A stretch of 64,000 nt of DNA from the NCBI GenBank assembly GCA_946902985.2, contig OX336397.1, positions 189,848,813 through 189,912,812 of the forward strand, read 5' to 3'. The notes under the pieces are model-generated. The model saw nothing but the letters and a program-made list of their open reading frames with translations. It made no database searches and was not told the origin of the DNA. Positions 22,609-33,363 of the stretch are shown here, piece after piece (the first letter of the stretch is position 1; every line of letters begins with the position of its first letter). A program made the translations under genes and the position numbers. This DNA comes from Meconema thalassinum. Its lineage: Eukaryota; Arthropoda; Insecta; Orthoptera; Tettigoniidae.

Positions 22609-23330
22609 TCACTCATAAGGACACGAAGATACCACGCAGATCTCAAAAAATGCCTCCACTGAAGTCTGTTTTGGGCGAGTTCTTGCCACATTCAGATGTC
22701 GACAAAGTTTGGAGATTTCATTTTTCCAGGAACATCGTGGTCTTCCAACTGGCCTTTTTCCTCTTGGTTCTTCTTTAAAGATTTGTAAGACCATCCTATC
22801 ATCTCCCATCCTGCTTGCCACGGTGGGTGAGTGTTTATCGGGTTCGCTCCTGGCCGTGGTGAGTGATTTTGGAAAGGCGGCAAAAATTACGACACCATGT
22901 CATACGATGTTGGCATGTCAAAGAACCCATTTGAATTCAGTAGGCCGTGTTCATAATGGTAAAATCAATCTCGGGAGTTTCCGCCAACACAAAGTTCCTT
23001 ATTTCTCTACTAGAAAGCGCTATAGTGTTGAAGGAGCTTAAACATATAATCTCCTTGACTTTCATAGTGCTTCAAGGGACAACGAAATTCAACATGCAAG
23101 CTACCCTTTGAGTGTCAAATAACAAAGCTTCCTCCCGGCATGCGAGGCCATACGATATTATTATTATTATTATCTCCCATCCTTAGTAAATGACCAACCC
23201 ATTGAAGTATTCTGGAGTTAATGATGTTCAGTATTGGTGCTCGCTATGATAGTGAGTGTGTGTCTTTATTTGAACTTCCTTTCCAGCTTTGAGATGCAGG
23301 GTCGAAAAATGGTCCAAATAATTTCCTATA
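22609..23330 (-). pseudogene. LINE C-terminal fragment split by SINE-A
   Basis: Reading on the minus strand from about 23330, the frame shows KLFGPFFDPASQSWK, ILQWVGHLLRMGD, is interrupted at 23171 by SINE-A copy 3, and resumes at 22812 with DRMVLQIFKEEPRGKRPVGR and PRCSWKNEISKLCRHLNV. Removing the SINE and one 12-bp duplication joins the two parts in one frame. This is the region after RT in RTE-like LINEs. Confidence 0.8.
22813..23171 (+). mobile_element. SINE-A copy 3
   Basis: Same head (TTGCCACGGTGGGTGAGTG...GGTTCGCTCCTGG), body and GAGGCCATACGATATTATT end as copy 1, without the MITE. The head is internally shortened between the A and B boxes. Flanked by the 12-bp duplication ATCTCCCATCCT (22801-22812, 23172-23183). 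Shows what the empty MITE site of copy 1 looked like. Confidence 0.92.
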
Positions 23331-23339
23331 CACTTTTTT

Positions 23340-24568
23340 TTTGAGATACTGGAGAAATAATTTCTACTCTGAGATTTGCTGATGGCAACGTCATCGTAGC
23401 CAATTAGCCAGGGGATTCCAATGAGTTTTTAAATGGAATGAATTCTGTCTTGAGGAAATAATTGACGGCTTCGGTGGCGTAGTTGGTAGAAAGCTGAGCT
23501 TCTATGCCCAACATCGCGGGTTCAATCCCGGCTGAAGTCATCGATTTTTTAAGAGCGATATAAATCCCTGAGTATGCCTTCCTTTGGAGGGGAAGTAAAG
23601 CCGGCGAACACATGTCATAGATGTATGGCATGTAAAAGAACATTTCACTAACTACAAATGTGTAAAGCTAAATTTATAGGTTGGATTTGATTAACGCTCT
23701 ATTAAGTTCCGTTCACCGCATGGTGGCGGTTGCGGTGGTATCTAGTAGCCAAGTTTGCAGCTAGGTATCATTGAATGTAGCATTTGGTAGCAAAAGTAGG
23801 AACTACTTGAACTACTTGCAGTCCTTACCTGAACTACAGATAACACACACTAATACAGCCATCACACACGGGGTTATATGACCACGTCGCAGCCCCTAAA
23901 CTGAGGAACCAATGAGGAAATAATTCACTATGAAAATTAATAAATGCATAAAAATATTGGAGAGCAGACGAAAGAAATCAGAAACCCCTATGGACGCCAA
24001 ATGGCAGGTGAAAAGCTTAGGGAAGTAGGAGACCTCTGCTACTTAGGAAGCAAATCGGATGAAGCAAACAGGATATAAAAAGTAGATTGGTTCAGGTAAG
24101 GAAAGCATTTATACAGAAAAGGAATCTGTTGACATCGAATATAAATTTGGGTATTAGAAAGTCATTTTTGAAAGCCTTTGTCTGGAGCGTGGTGCTCTAT
24201 GGAAGTGAAACTTGGACTGATACAGGAGAATGATTAAGATCAGATGTTTGGATAAGGTAAGAAATGAAAAGGTATTAAGCCGAGTGGGCGATGAGAGATG
24301 TTTCTGGCGACTGCTAATGAAGAGAAGAGATAGGTTGGTAGGACACAAACTACGACACCCAGGAATAGCAAACTTAGTTATAGAAGGAAGGGTCGAAGAC
24401 AAGAACTGTAGGGATAGACCAAGGTCAGAATATGTTAAACAGATTGCCTCGGATATAAGGTGTGGTAGCTATGTAGAGATGAAACAATTAGCTCAGAACA
24501 GGGAGACATGGAGGGCTGCATCAAACCAGTCAAAACACCGAAGACTAAAACAACAAACAGTAGGATGA
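23340..24568 (+). pseudogene. LINE ORF2 3' part split by SINE-B
   Basis: The left piece (23350-23463) reads TLRFADGNVIVAN, the RT catalytic box with the second Asp replaced by Gly. SINE-B then interrupts, and the right piece (23926 on) continues through VGDLCYLGSK, RKAFIQKRNLL and VLYGSETWT into the open frame 24230-24568 with RDRLVGHKLRHPGIANLVIE, RPRSEYVKQI and NRETWRAASNQS. Frame breaks occur near 24225. The post-RT pattern is that of R1/RTE-like insect LINEs. Confidence 0.85.
23464..23912 (+). mobile_element. SINE-B copy 2, with a SINE-F-type 3' end
   Basis: The tRNA-like head (CTTCGGTGGCGTAGTTGGTA, GGGTTCAATCCCGG) and body match copy 1, but the 3' end reads TACAGATAACACACACTAAT...ACAGCCATCAC...GACCACGTCGCAG, the tail of the SINE-F repeats at 10.7/11.15 kb and 40.6 kb. 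Flanked by the 13-bp duplication TGAGGAAATAATT (23451-23463, 23913-23925), so head and foreign tail moved as one unit. Confidence 0.88.
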
Positions 24569-24767
24569 AATGCAACTGTATTATGGAAACCTAAGATGTA
24601 TTTTTATTGCTCAACTTTGAATTTATTTTCTGTAGGCTCCAACCCAGCCTACCACTGGGAGGAAAAACTTGAAACACTGTGATTTATGTGCTTGGTATCA
24701 AGTTAAGTAGCGGTTCATGACGTATTACTCCCTCATAACTTTTTTAAAGTACACCTGTGGTAATGGT

Positions 24768-25312
24768 CAGTGCTGGATTACCCATTAGGCCCCACTAGGC
24801 CCAGGCCAAGGGCTCCCAATTATCTGGGGCCCCCAAAAAATAACGAATTGTTCTGCGGAGAGCTCGTTTTCAAAATTGAAATGGATCAAAAGTGCGCAAA
24901 GAAGTATCATGACACAAGAACTATTAGACATGCTAAGTTTAAATGTATATCGAGTCAGATGTTCTGGGGGAAATTGATTTAGATGACATCGTAGAAGATT
25001 TCATTGACCGAAAGAAAAAACAGAAAAATAATTGAATACATTTTACAGAAGTAAAAAATTAGTATGATTTGTTAAATTGTTCATCAAATCATATGAAATG
25101 TTTTCAAATAACGATGATAGTTTCAATTGAAATGTATGAATATATGTAGGCCTGTATATGATATAAAAAGCGTATTATTCATCTTGAGAAAAAAACTCTT
25201 GTATATACTTTATTAAATGTACAGGTGCTAAAAATAAAAATTAATTGATAAAAATAAAGGGGCCCCAAAAATCTGAGGGACTTGGGCCTCATTTTATCCT
25301 AATCCGGCACTG
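24768..25312. mobile_element. hAT-type MITE / deletion derivative
   Basis: 545 bp with terminal inverted repeats CAGTGCTGGATTA and CAGTGCCGGATTA (right end reversed), then GGCCC-rich sub-terminal stretches, flanked by a perfect 8-bp duplication GTAATGGT (24760-24767, 25313-25320). CAGTG ends plus 8-bp duplications define hAT. The interior at about 24950-25035 encodes an acidic EIDLDDIVEDFIDRKKKQ ending in TGA, which may be the last piece of the parent transposase. Confidence 0.9.
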
Positions 25313-25479
25313 GTAATGGTCAGAAAAAATCTGTAGATGATGTAGTAATAGATATTATTATTGATCTGGTTCCTCAACCCTCCCATGTGTATTTATGAAT
25401 ATCCTTTTGCTTCGAGAATGAGTTTGCTGCAGATAAACCCATACTAGCACTGAAGTCCAATAAACATTTTCCATTGGCA
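25313..25479. other. No gene recognised
   Basis: Short AT-rich stretch between the hAT element and the LINE fragment. Nothing identified. Confidence 0.3.
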
Positions 25480-26063
25480 ATCACTTCCCTATCCTCACCC
25501 CACTTACCCATTACCATCTCATACCGTACCCCACAGTTCTATTTTCTATCCTAGCAATTATATCCCCCATCAGCACTTATTGTTAACTCTCACTACCACA
25601 TCTCTCAATGCCCCATAACATCCGTCTGCCCCTTCACATGGAGCATACATTGAAACAATCCTGACATTTCCAAATCTATCCACATTAATCGTTCATTTAC
25701 ATATCACACAGCAACTATGTCACGCTCCAAGGTTTTCTTGACATACAGCCCTACTCAATACTTTACTCTGCCTCGTTTTACACCTGACAGGTACACCTTG
25801 TAATCTCCTACTTCCTCCTCAGTAGCTCCCCTTATCTGAACTTCACTAATCCCTAGAACATCAAATCTAATTCTATTTGCTAACTCAGCTATTCTGCTTT
25901 CTTCCATAACCACCCTCAATATTAATTGTATCTCATCGAATACCAGTTCGATTGCCTGTTCGTTTCCAAGGAGTCCCTGATCTGTCAGATGGGAGTGGGA
26001 CTCCACCACTCCCATAGGTCCGAGGTTAGCACATGACATTTTCAGCAGGTTTAGGAAGTCCAA
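25480..26063 (-). pseudogene. LINE endonuclease-domain fragment
   Basis: Minus-strand AP-endonuclease N-terminus of a LINE. The frame 26063-25755 contains ELANRIRFDVLGISEVQIRG (LCLQET-like catalytic box, here GISEVQ), DYKVYLSGV and GRVKYG. Downstream pieces in broken frames near 25600-25680 retain an NVCSM-like SVYAP box and IIARIE (normally DFNARIG). Upstream at 26090-26230 lies sequence that may be the element's 5' UTR. Confidence 0.7.
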
Positions 26064-26089
26064 GTGAAGCAGGTTGCTAGGCTTACTTA

Positions 26090-26345
26090 CACATGGCCCA
26101 ACGAGTTGGGTAGTCCTAGTCGCCTGAGTGGAAGGCCACGAATCAGAATATGCCCAAGATGCCCACTCCTATTCCATAGTACCGTAACTGGTATCTTGAC
26201 TGTCAGGACCGCTTACTAGGCCACAACTCAGAATTAGGCTAATTGTGGACCACCGGTATTGAAGAAGTCTTCAATGTGATTAACATTTATATAATTGTGG
26301 ACAATTGAAGAAGTCTTCAATGTGATTAAGATTTATATAATTGTG
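26090..26345. repeat. Probable LINE 5' leader and a short tandem repeat
   Basis: 26090-26230 looks like the leader of the adjacent LINE (inference from position). At 26236-26345 a unit of about 50-56 bp, TAATTGTGGAC...ATTGAAGAAGTCTTC...ATTTATA, is repeated 2.5 times. Confidence 0.5.
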
Positions 26346-26960
26346 GACTATTGAAGAAGTCTTTCTTTATGACGACAATTATACAAGTTAACCGGCGAGA
26401 GTATTTATAAGTTGGTACAGGTAAATACATCTTCGAATTCCTACCGTTTACTGTTGGTTCTGAGGGAGATATGGCGTGTTTGGTTTGAAGTGGGTTTTTT
26501 GTAACACAAGTCGGAGGTATAGTCTTACTGAAACTCATTTTATCCAGTCACTGACAATTCTTAGTTCGCCTACTCGTGGTGTGACTTGAGTTTACCTTTA
26601 CGTTGATAGGTTTGTAGTGTAATCCTCTGCCCCGTCATATTCTTAAAACCAATTAATAGGACGCTTCATTTGTGGCGGCACCAGTAATTCCTCACTCTAT
26701 TGCAATGATAGATCTTAGTATTTTACTCGATATTATACCCTAACTATGCGAATATCATATACAGTCATGCGCTAACCTCCTCTTCTAACTGTTCACTCGG
26801 AGGGTTATATTCTCATTACTGTAGTGTTATTTGAATTCTGAGTTCGGAAATTACCTCATTTGATTATGATAATGATTTGGCGTAGGCCTACTGGTATACT
26901 GTAAGTATGGCCTGCTATAATCCTTGAGCGCACTTTCTGTGTTCTAGTTTACTGGACATT

Positions 26961-27029
26961 ATGGAGCAACAACCACCCATTAAGAGTGAGCCAGAATGGC
27001 TGCCTCTAACTGATAAATTCTCTAATATT
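26961..27029 (+). CDS. Four-exon acidic-protein gene, exon 1
   Basis: Start exon of 23 codons with ATG at 26961 (context ACATTATGG) and an in-frame TGA 36 bases upstream at 26925-26927. It encodes MEQQPPIKSEPEWLPLTDKF and ends in phase 0 at the donor ATT|GTAAGTT. It joins the exon at 27234 without a frame break. The protein start is acidic with an IKSEPE motif; such leaders are common in insect C2H2 zinc-finger genes whose finger exons lie far downstream. No zinc finger is visible in the window, so the function is not assigned. The short phase-0 exons hide this gene from ORF-length searches. Confidence 0.75.
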
Positions 27030-27233
27030 GTAAGTTGTATTTATTATGTATATCGTGTAACATAGCAATCTTAGTGATGTGCATGACAATCAAGTTTTAG
27101 TGACTTAATACTTGCTACCAGATAGTAGGCTAACGAGGATGTATCATATTTTATTGTTACAAGTAACATAGTAGGCTATAGCTATTCTGTCTGCATGTTT
27201 TATGTTGGCTTATACTTGTATAATACTTTCTAG

Positions 27234-27332
27234 GAATCAATTGACCTGTTACCCTCTCATAATCTGCTGGATGAGTCTGGCGATAAATACGAAGATAAAA
27301 GCCGGGCAGTGAAATCGGAACTTGAAATACAG
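27234..27332 (+). CDS. Four-exon acidic-protein gene, exon 2
   Basis: 33 codons between the acceptor ACTTTCTAG and donor CAG|GTGAAT, phase 0 at both ends. The translation (ESIDLLPSHNLLDESG..., ending KSELEIQ) is hydrophilic and acidic. Intron 1 is only 204 bp. A further acceptor-like CATGCAG ends at 27496; splicing to it in this frame meets a TAA after nine codons, so a short alternative isoform is conceivable but unsupported. Confidence 0.75.
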
Positions 27333-27496
27333 GTGAATATAGGTTCTATATTTCCTGTCATTTAAATATTTCTTATTTTATTTACAGTGAGCAGTTGCTG
27401 ATGTTATTGTAATCATAATGCGAGTTCCTGGGATCTATTGTACGTGAAGTCTACACCACACGCTGTGCTAACAGTAGCTAATTTATTTGTCATGCA

Positions 27497-27714
27497 GGTT
27501 CACCCTTCTTGCATATTTGACGGATAATGAAACAGCTTCAGTGATAACCTTTCACATCAAAACACATCGTGTATGTCTGGAAAGCCTTATTAACAAAATG
27601 GCTGCAGTGATGAAGTATGATGACATCACGAAGGACACTGAATGTTTACTGGCAAACTTATGGAAAATGTCTAGGAATAAAGGGTTTTGGGTTGGTGAAT
27701 GGCATTTAGAATAA
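27497..27714 (+). other. Weak ORF, possible alternative 3' exon
   Basis: A 75-codon ORF (27487-27714) overlaps a plausible acceptor. In the reading frame delivered by exon 2 translation stops quickly; only another frame stays open. Its product shows no recognisable domain. Listed because it lies where an alternative last exon could sit; it may be noise. Confidence 0.2.
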
Positions 27715-27754
27715 CACTTAGAAATGAGATGTGTATCGTTTTCCAAATTTTTGT

Positions 27755-27960
27755 ATTGTCGTTTTTATTTATAAGACATGTATACCCATCTTTACTTGAC
27801 CTATATAGGTCTGGTCAAGATCCCAATACACATCCTAATTTTGGCATTCTAGCTGATATTTGTAAAGTATGTTTCCCCATCTTTACTATACATGTATACA
27901 ATGTGTGGTTAAAATGGCGATACACATCGGAATTTTGGCATTTTAACTTATGTTTATAAC
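27755..27960. repeat. Intronic repeat, related to 41690-41990
   Basis: Shares CCCATCTTTACTTGAC, TACACATC--AATTTTGGCATT and GATATTTGTAAAG with the hairpin repeat near 41.7-42.0 kb. Two tandem half-copies (near 27765 and 27870) are visible. Probably a small non-coding DNA element family. Confidence 0.55.
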
Positions 27961-27963
27961 ATA

Positions 27964-27992
27964 CTAGCTATTGTACCCGGCGTTGCCCGGGA
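27964..27992 (-). mobile_element. Helitron-like 3' terminus
   Basis: On the minus strand the sequence CCCGGGCAACGCCGGGTACA ends in ATAGCTAG followed by T. This is a GC-rich hairpin (CCCGG/CCGGG), a spacer of about 8 bases, CTAG and a 3' T, the standard Helitron 3' end. The 5' TC end was not identified, so the extent (perhaps within 28.0-28.7 kb) is open. Confidence 0.45.
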
Positions 27993-28690
27993 GGTGACTT
28001 TATACGTTATAGAAAGATACATGCTTATATATTTCTCAGAACATATAAATTTTGCCCCTATATGTGATTAGCGCTTTGTTCTCCTCAACTCTGATGTTAC
28101 TCAAGTGCAATATTAACTCACAGTAAACCTAGTCGAAAAGTACTGTGGAGTACAATAACGTAGCAGAGCATGCAACAATAGTAAAAAGGGTTGTATATAC
28201 ACAATTCCTCGAGAAATCGGTCTCACAATTACTTTTCTGAAAGTTTTTATTTTTAATTTAATGGGGGTAATTAAGATGTCTTATAGCAGTGCTCACTTAG
28301 TTATCAATATTATTTTTAAAATGTAGCACCAACCTTCTTGATAGGAAATAATAATTAAATTATATAATGATTGGAAGATTAAGTCCTCATTGTGGAGTCA
28401 AATATACTTATGATTTTCAATCCCGCACAAATTACGTGAATAATGTGAAATTACTTATTCCTGTACATAGGTCAGTGTTTACTATAACAGCACATTAAGG
28501 AACAATCTTGATGTAAAAATAATTTACAAGCTTATTATCTCGTCCACATCAAGTTAAAGTAAATTAAGCGGTGTATAATCCCAGTATAATGTCAAATATG
28601 ATGCTTATATTCTGAACACATTGGACTTCCTTATCTAAAGTATTAAATAACTTTTGTAAGTAAGCACTAAAATGGCTAATATTCATCTTC
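27993..28690. other. AT-rich intronic sequence, possible Helitron body
   Basis: No coding frame. If the 3' terminus at 27964 is real, this stretch is the best candidate for the body of a non-autonomous Helitron read on the minus strand. No other structure was seen. Confidence 0.3.
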
Positions 28691-28704
28691 TTCTCGCGGT
28701 TGGG

Positions 28705-30114
28705 TCACTTCGGACCACGCAGAATCAACGTATGTTGAGCCTTCCTCCTTGCCCAATAGCTCTTCATATGCATGGATTGTTGTAGTTTCTGTTCCTCTGA
28801 CCATGCACGTCGTGTTGGTTTCTTGTGATCTTCATCAAAACCCCTTATGTGAACACAATTCCTGATAGCATTTCTATTCATCAGATCTGGCGATCCCATC
28901 TCCACTAGGTCCTCTCCACCTGTTTGTACCACTTTGGCCTTTTACGTTTGTTCTGCAGAAATTTGTGGATTCGGTGAGTAAGTCTCGTATGATTCATTCT
29001 TTCCAAATGGCCCAAAAATTGAATTCGTCCCATTCTCGTGGCATCGGTAAGTTTAGAAATTTTCATATATATTTCAGAATTGGGTTTTGGATGTTGTATG
29101 CCATTTTTAATTCTGGGCCCTAAGATATTTCGCATAATTTTCCTTTCCTTAATCTCTAATTGTTCCTTTAATGTTTTCAGTTGTAAATTGAGCGTTTCTG
29201 AAGCATAAAGAGATTCCGGTTTAATCACTGTTAAGTAATGGCAAATTTTACTATTCCATGACAAGCATTGCTTGTTATAAACATTTTCTGTGTATTGAAA
29301 TGCGACCTCCATTTTCTGGATTGTTGATGTTACAGATATATTTTCTTTGCCATATTCTGTAACGCATTCGCCTAAGTATTTAAATTCCTTTACTCTAGGA
29401 ATTTTGTTAGCGTTAATATCAATTTCATGTGGAGCATTTTTTATGTTAGTCATAAATTTAGTTATCTTTGCTGCTTGTTCTTCCAAGATAGTGATCTGCT
29501 TTTGTGCCTCAGAGATGTCTTCAGCAATTAGTGCGATATCATCAGCAAATGCCAGACAGTCTATTTGAATACCCTTAATCTTTGGCCCTAGTCGGTGAGA
29601 TGGTGCCCTTGCTTTTCTCCAATCTCTAACAACCTTTTCCAGGGCACAATTGAAAAGTAATGGGGAAATTCCACCCCCTTGACGGATGCCTGTATATGTT
29701 TCAACTTCTTCACTTAATCCACCCATAAATTTTACTTTAGTCTTTGTCAAGCCTTAAGTGTGTATTTGATAATATTCCTTGTTTTTTGGTCAAGTCCAAA
29801 TTCTGTTTAACATTGAAGAGTGATGCGCGATTTATACTGTCATATGCTTTCCGGAAATCCACAAACGTTATGACATATTTTTTGTTAGTTGTGTTGCGAA
29901 AATATAGTATGATGTTTTTCAAATTCAAAATTTTATCTGCATATGACCGTCCCTTCCTGAATCCACCTTGATATTCACCGATTTGATTATCTACTTGAAG
30001 CTCTGCACGGTTTAGTAAAACTTTTGAAAGAATGTTGTATGTGACCCGAAGAAGGGATACATCTCGATAATTGTTTGGGTCAGTTTTACTTCCTTTTTTG
30101 TGTATGGGATGGAT
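28705..30114 (-). pseudogene. LINE ORF2, 3' half (RT to C-terminus)
   Basis: Continues the LINE broken at 34086. Three consecutive frames are needed. 30114-29737: PIHKKGSKTDPNNYRDVSLL, then GEYQGGFRKGRSYADKI and FVDFRKAYDSI. 29750-28905: TGIRQGGGISPLLFNCALEK, the catalytic CLAFADDIALIAED (FADD intact), EFKYLGE and the post-RT region with GRIQFLGHLERMNHTRLTHR. 28932-28705: a short C-terminal extension ending RKAQHTLILRGPK. Frameshifts lie near 29745 and 28915. The clade was not assigned; RTE/Proto2-like is a guess. Confidence 0.88.
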
Positions 30115-30817
30115 TGTCATGAATTTTTTAATTTTACAATATTTATATAGATATCTCTAAGAAGATAAAATGCGGGAGGGCGCCATTTCATATGTTATTT
30201 ACTATGAAAAATATTTTATTATGTTGCACGAGAATACTCTCATCCCCAAGTGTGGCGTGTCTCCGACACCAACCAGAACACTTCAATAATAAAGGGAAAT
30301 ATAGATCTACTGCAATACACATATAATTCCTTGGGATGTCACTTACTTGTTGAAGAATGGGGAATGTATCATAAATGTGACAATAATCCCGTCACCAAAT
30401 AATATATAATTTCCAAAACTCATAGCTCCAATAATCTCCATTTACTTGCATTAATCATGTGGAATGAGCTATGTTTGAGACAGCAGCAATATGTCCGTAA
30501 AGATGCGGTAAGGGATATAGAATATATTTACTTTTCACAGGTTAAACAAAAATTATTAATTCCATATAATTTCATACAATCGGTGTGGATTTTATAATAT
30601 CATTCATAACCTCATAATTTCGCTTGTTCCAGTTACTCCTTGTTGACCCATTGTCTTCACATCTCCCTGCAATTCACAGAGTAGCCACTCAAAAAACAAG
30701 TTCCAGATCCACCACTCAATCGCCCTAATACCACAATTAAGGAACACTGAACAATCCATAGAAACTTTCACAGAGTTGCCACTCAAATACAAGTTCCGGA
30801 TTCCAATAAATATTACA
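30115..30817 (-). repeat. 3' LTR of the non-autonomous element
   Basis: 703 bp, direct copy of 33364-34085. Differences include a 13-bp and a 5-bp indel and scattered substitutions, a few percent by eye, so this insertion is clearly older than the BEL/Pao element at 45.6 kb. Confidence 0.9.
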
Positions 30818-32281
30818 TCGCCCCCAGAAATACTGATAATAGTATCACATTAGAGGTATTTCTGAAACACATTCAACATAATATATATAGAAAATCTTGA
30901 CACATTGGGACCTGGACTATCCATCCAAGCTCTCCCTACGTATTCATATCCATCATGGGTATCATAAATTTGCAGCTTTTACTGAAGCCATAAAGTCCGC
31001 ATGCACCAAGGCCACCTAATCTTCAAGTTTCCCCATGTTACTCTTTGTTTTGAAGAATTCCCAAAGAATAAATTTACCCTCTGGATTTAGGTTAAATGTT
31101 GAAGCCACATACAGCATGTTCCAAGGAATCATAGAGATTGACGACTCAATTTCTGCTCTACATCACTTTGTCAAGCTCAATCAGGCTGATGCAATACTGC
31201 AACTTGCACCTCTGTACACAAATATTTCCTACAATCATCTGCTGACGATCCCATAACTCTCTCTTCATCAAACAAATTCTTTTTCCTACCGACTTACAAT
31301 ATCTCATTCCATTATATCCGGACAAGTGCATATTTCATGACATCGTACAAAATAAAGTCACATAAGGAACCTATGTCCTGAAGATCAAACAATCGGAATA
31401 CTTTCCTCCACTATCTAATGACTTCCCATAGATCCAAGATCTCTTCTTTTCCAAGCCTTCACATTTTACTAGCCAAAACCTCGGATATCACATTTTAACT
31501 TCCCAATGACTATCAGCTGAATGTAAATCTTGCTCCTCAATCATAAACTTGTCAAAACTCTCCACATTTGATTGCAATTCTTGGGTCTCCTTCAAATATA
31601 CTAAACGATGTACCAATTTTAAATTGCCAAGTATGATATCTTGGATATTTTTCTCAATTGTACGGAATTACTGCCTAAATCTAAGTTAAAAAGACAATGC
31701 AAAAGCTGCAATAATATGAATGAACAAAAGGTACCATAAAAGAAAACGAAAAATATCCGCAGAATAACTGAAAATAAGAAAAATATTAAGTAATGCCCAC
31801 ATTGAAAAACATATATACTACGGCATATCAACGAATATATATGCACTGTGCAAATGTATCATAAAGTAAGAAAGTAGACATCAATACGCCTCCAACACCT
31901 AATTCATGTCTAAGACAACAAATAGCGGCACGCGCCCCCAACACATTAATTTTTTCGTCCAGATAAAAAATGATCTCGACAAATTCTAATATACAAATCT
32001 AAGTTATATTCTTTCTTTTCTACTCGTTCTCGTAATTCAGTATCTGTATGGACCTTCTTCTCAGCTTTAGCTTCCAACTTCACTCTTTTCTTGACATCAA
32101 CTTTATCCGAAATGTCAATACTTTTTGGTTCATTGTCATCTTCGTCAACATCTGTATCATTAGATTCATTATAGCAATGGGCTGTATCTCTTGTCCGTGC
32201 TCGAACATGACCAGCTCCTACTGCTCTTCTAGACCTCGTTCTATCATTTCTTCTTAAACGAGAAATATCCCCAGTGCCATT

Positions 32282-32710
32282 TTAAATATTATCTCGCCTA
32301 AAATATCCATCCCCTCCATTTCCATTAAAGCGTCCTCCTCTAATATGACGGCGGCGACCTCTATGTTTACCTCCACAACATTTCTTTTTTCTTCGCCTTT
32401 TACGGTCTATCCCTCGTTTTCCTTTATGACTTAGGCGATTTCGACCTCTACAGCCGCGACGTCTACCTCCACATCTGATTCCTCTTCGTCGCCTACTATG
32501 TCCTCTCAAATATATGTCTTTACAACATCGCCATATCTTATATGGTAATCTTATTTCAAGCTCAACTATCTTCCTCTCTATACTCTCCACTTTTTCTTTA
32601 ATATTCCCTTCTCTATTCTCTAATCTATCTCTCAACACTCCATGCTTCTCCTGAATCACCTGAATACTTTCTAAATTCTTCTGGCTAAAATCTTCTACCA
32701 TTTCCCTCAA
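32282..32710 (-). pseudogene. Arg-rich gag-like frame
   Basis: 142-codon frame. The first 60 residues are coiled-coil-like (Glu/Arg/Lys-rich). The rest is strongly basic with RRRRGIRCGGRRRGCRGRNR and GGKHRGRRRHIRGGRFNGNG, resembling the nucleic-acid-binding tail of a gag protein without classical zinc knuckles. It probably continues the frame at 32929-33348 after one or more shifts. No close family was recognised. Confidence 0.5.
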
Positions 32711-32928
32711 ACCTTTCTTAACAAAATCACATTCACCTAACGTCTCCTCTCACAGATACTTCCTCTCATCTACTCTAATGTCACCTACAATTTCCTCTAA
32801 CGTTATGCTACTTTTATACCTTCTTTTTTAATCTCTAATTCACTTTCATCTAGAATCTGCTCTTCTTCTATTATAAATAGCTTAGCATTTTTTCAACATA
32901 CTCCTTATCTCATCTCTAATCTCTTGTT

Positions 32929-33348
32929 TCAACCTCTGATACTCTCCTGCAGTGTCCCATACTTTCTATTTAATTCCTCATTCTCGCTGACCACATTATC
33001 TAGCTTTAGATTAATTTCCTTATTATTTTTATCCATCGCCTCTCTTATGTCCCTACTCATCTCCTGATTTTGCCTACTTATCTCTTCTCTCATCTCCTGA
33101 TTATTCTTTTTACTCTCATCAAATTTTTCACTCAGCATTCTCATGATCGCACCTAATGAATCTTCCGAGATTCCTTTCTCTTTACTAGTACTTGAGATAC
33201 TCTCTGCCATCATAGTATTGTTATCTACGCTCTCAATCTCACTCACTCTATCGCCATTCTGCATATTGTTAGCGTTCCCTTCACTATCAAGACCACTTAT
33301 ATAGACATTCCTACCCCTACACTGATGTGTCCTGGCTCTCGTGCCCAT
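32929..33348 (-). pseudogene. Gag N-terminal coiled-coil frame
   Basis: 139-codon frame starting 15 bp after the 5' LTR (minus strand). It opens with a short basic segment and a YISGLDSEGNANN stretch, then a long Asn/Glu/Lys coiled coil with the internal repeat NNQEMREEISRQNQEMSRD. Its place directly after the 5' LTR supports gag. It stops at 32929; 218 bp with stops separate it from the Arg-rich frame. Confidence 0.55.
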
Positions 33349-33363
33349 CGTTGAGGTGACAAT

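Noticed and set aside
27487..27714. Alternative last exon of the acidic-protein gene
   Set aside because: The exon 2 frame stops after nine codons beyond the acceptor-like site; kept only as a low-confidence feature.
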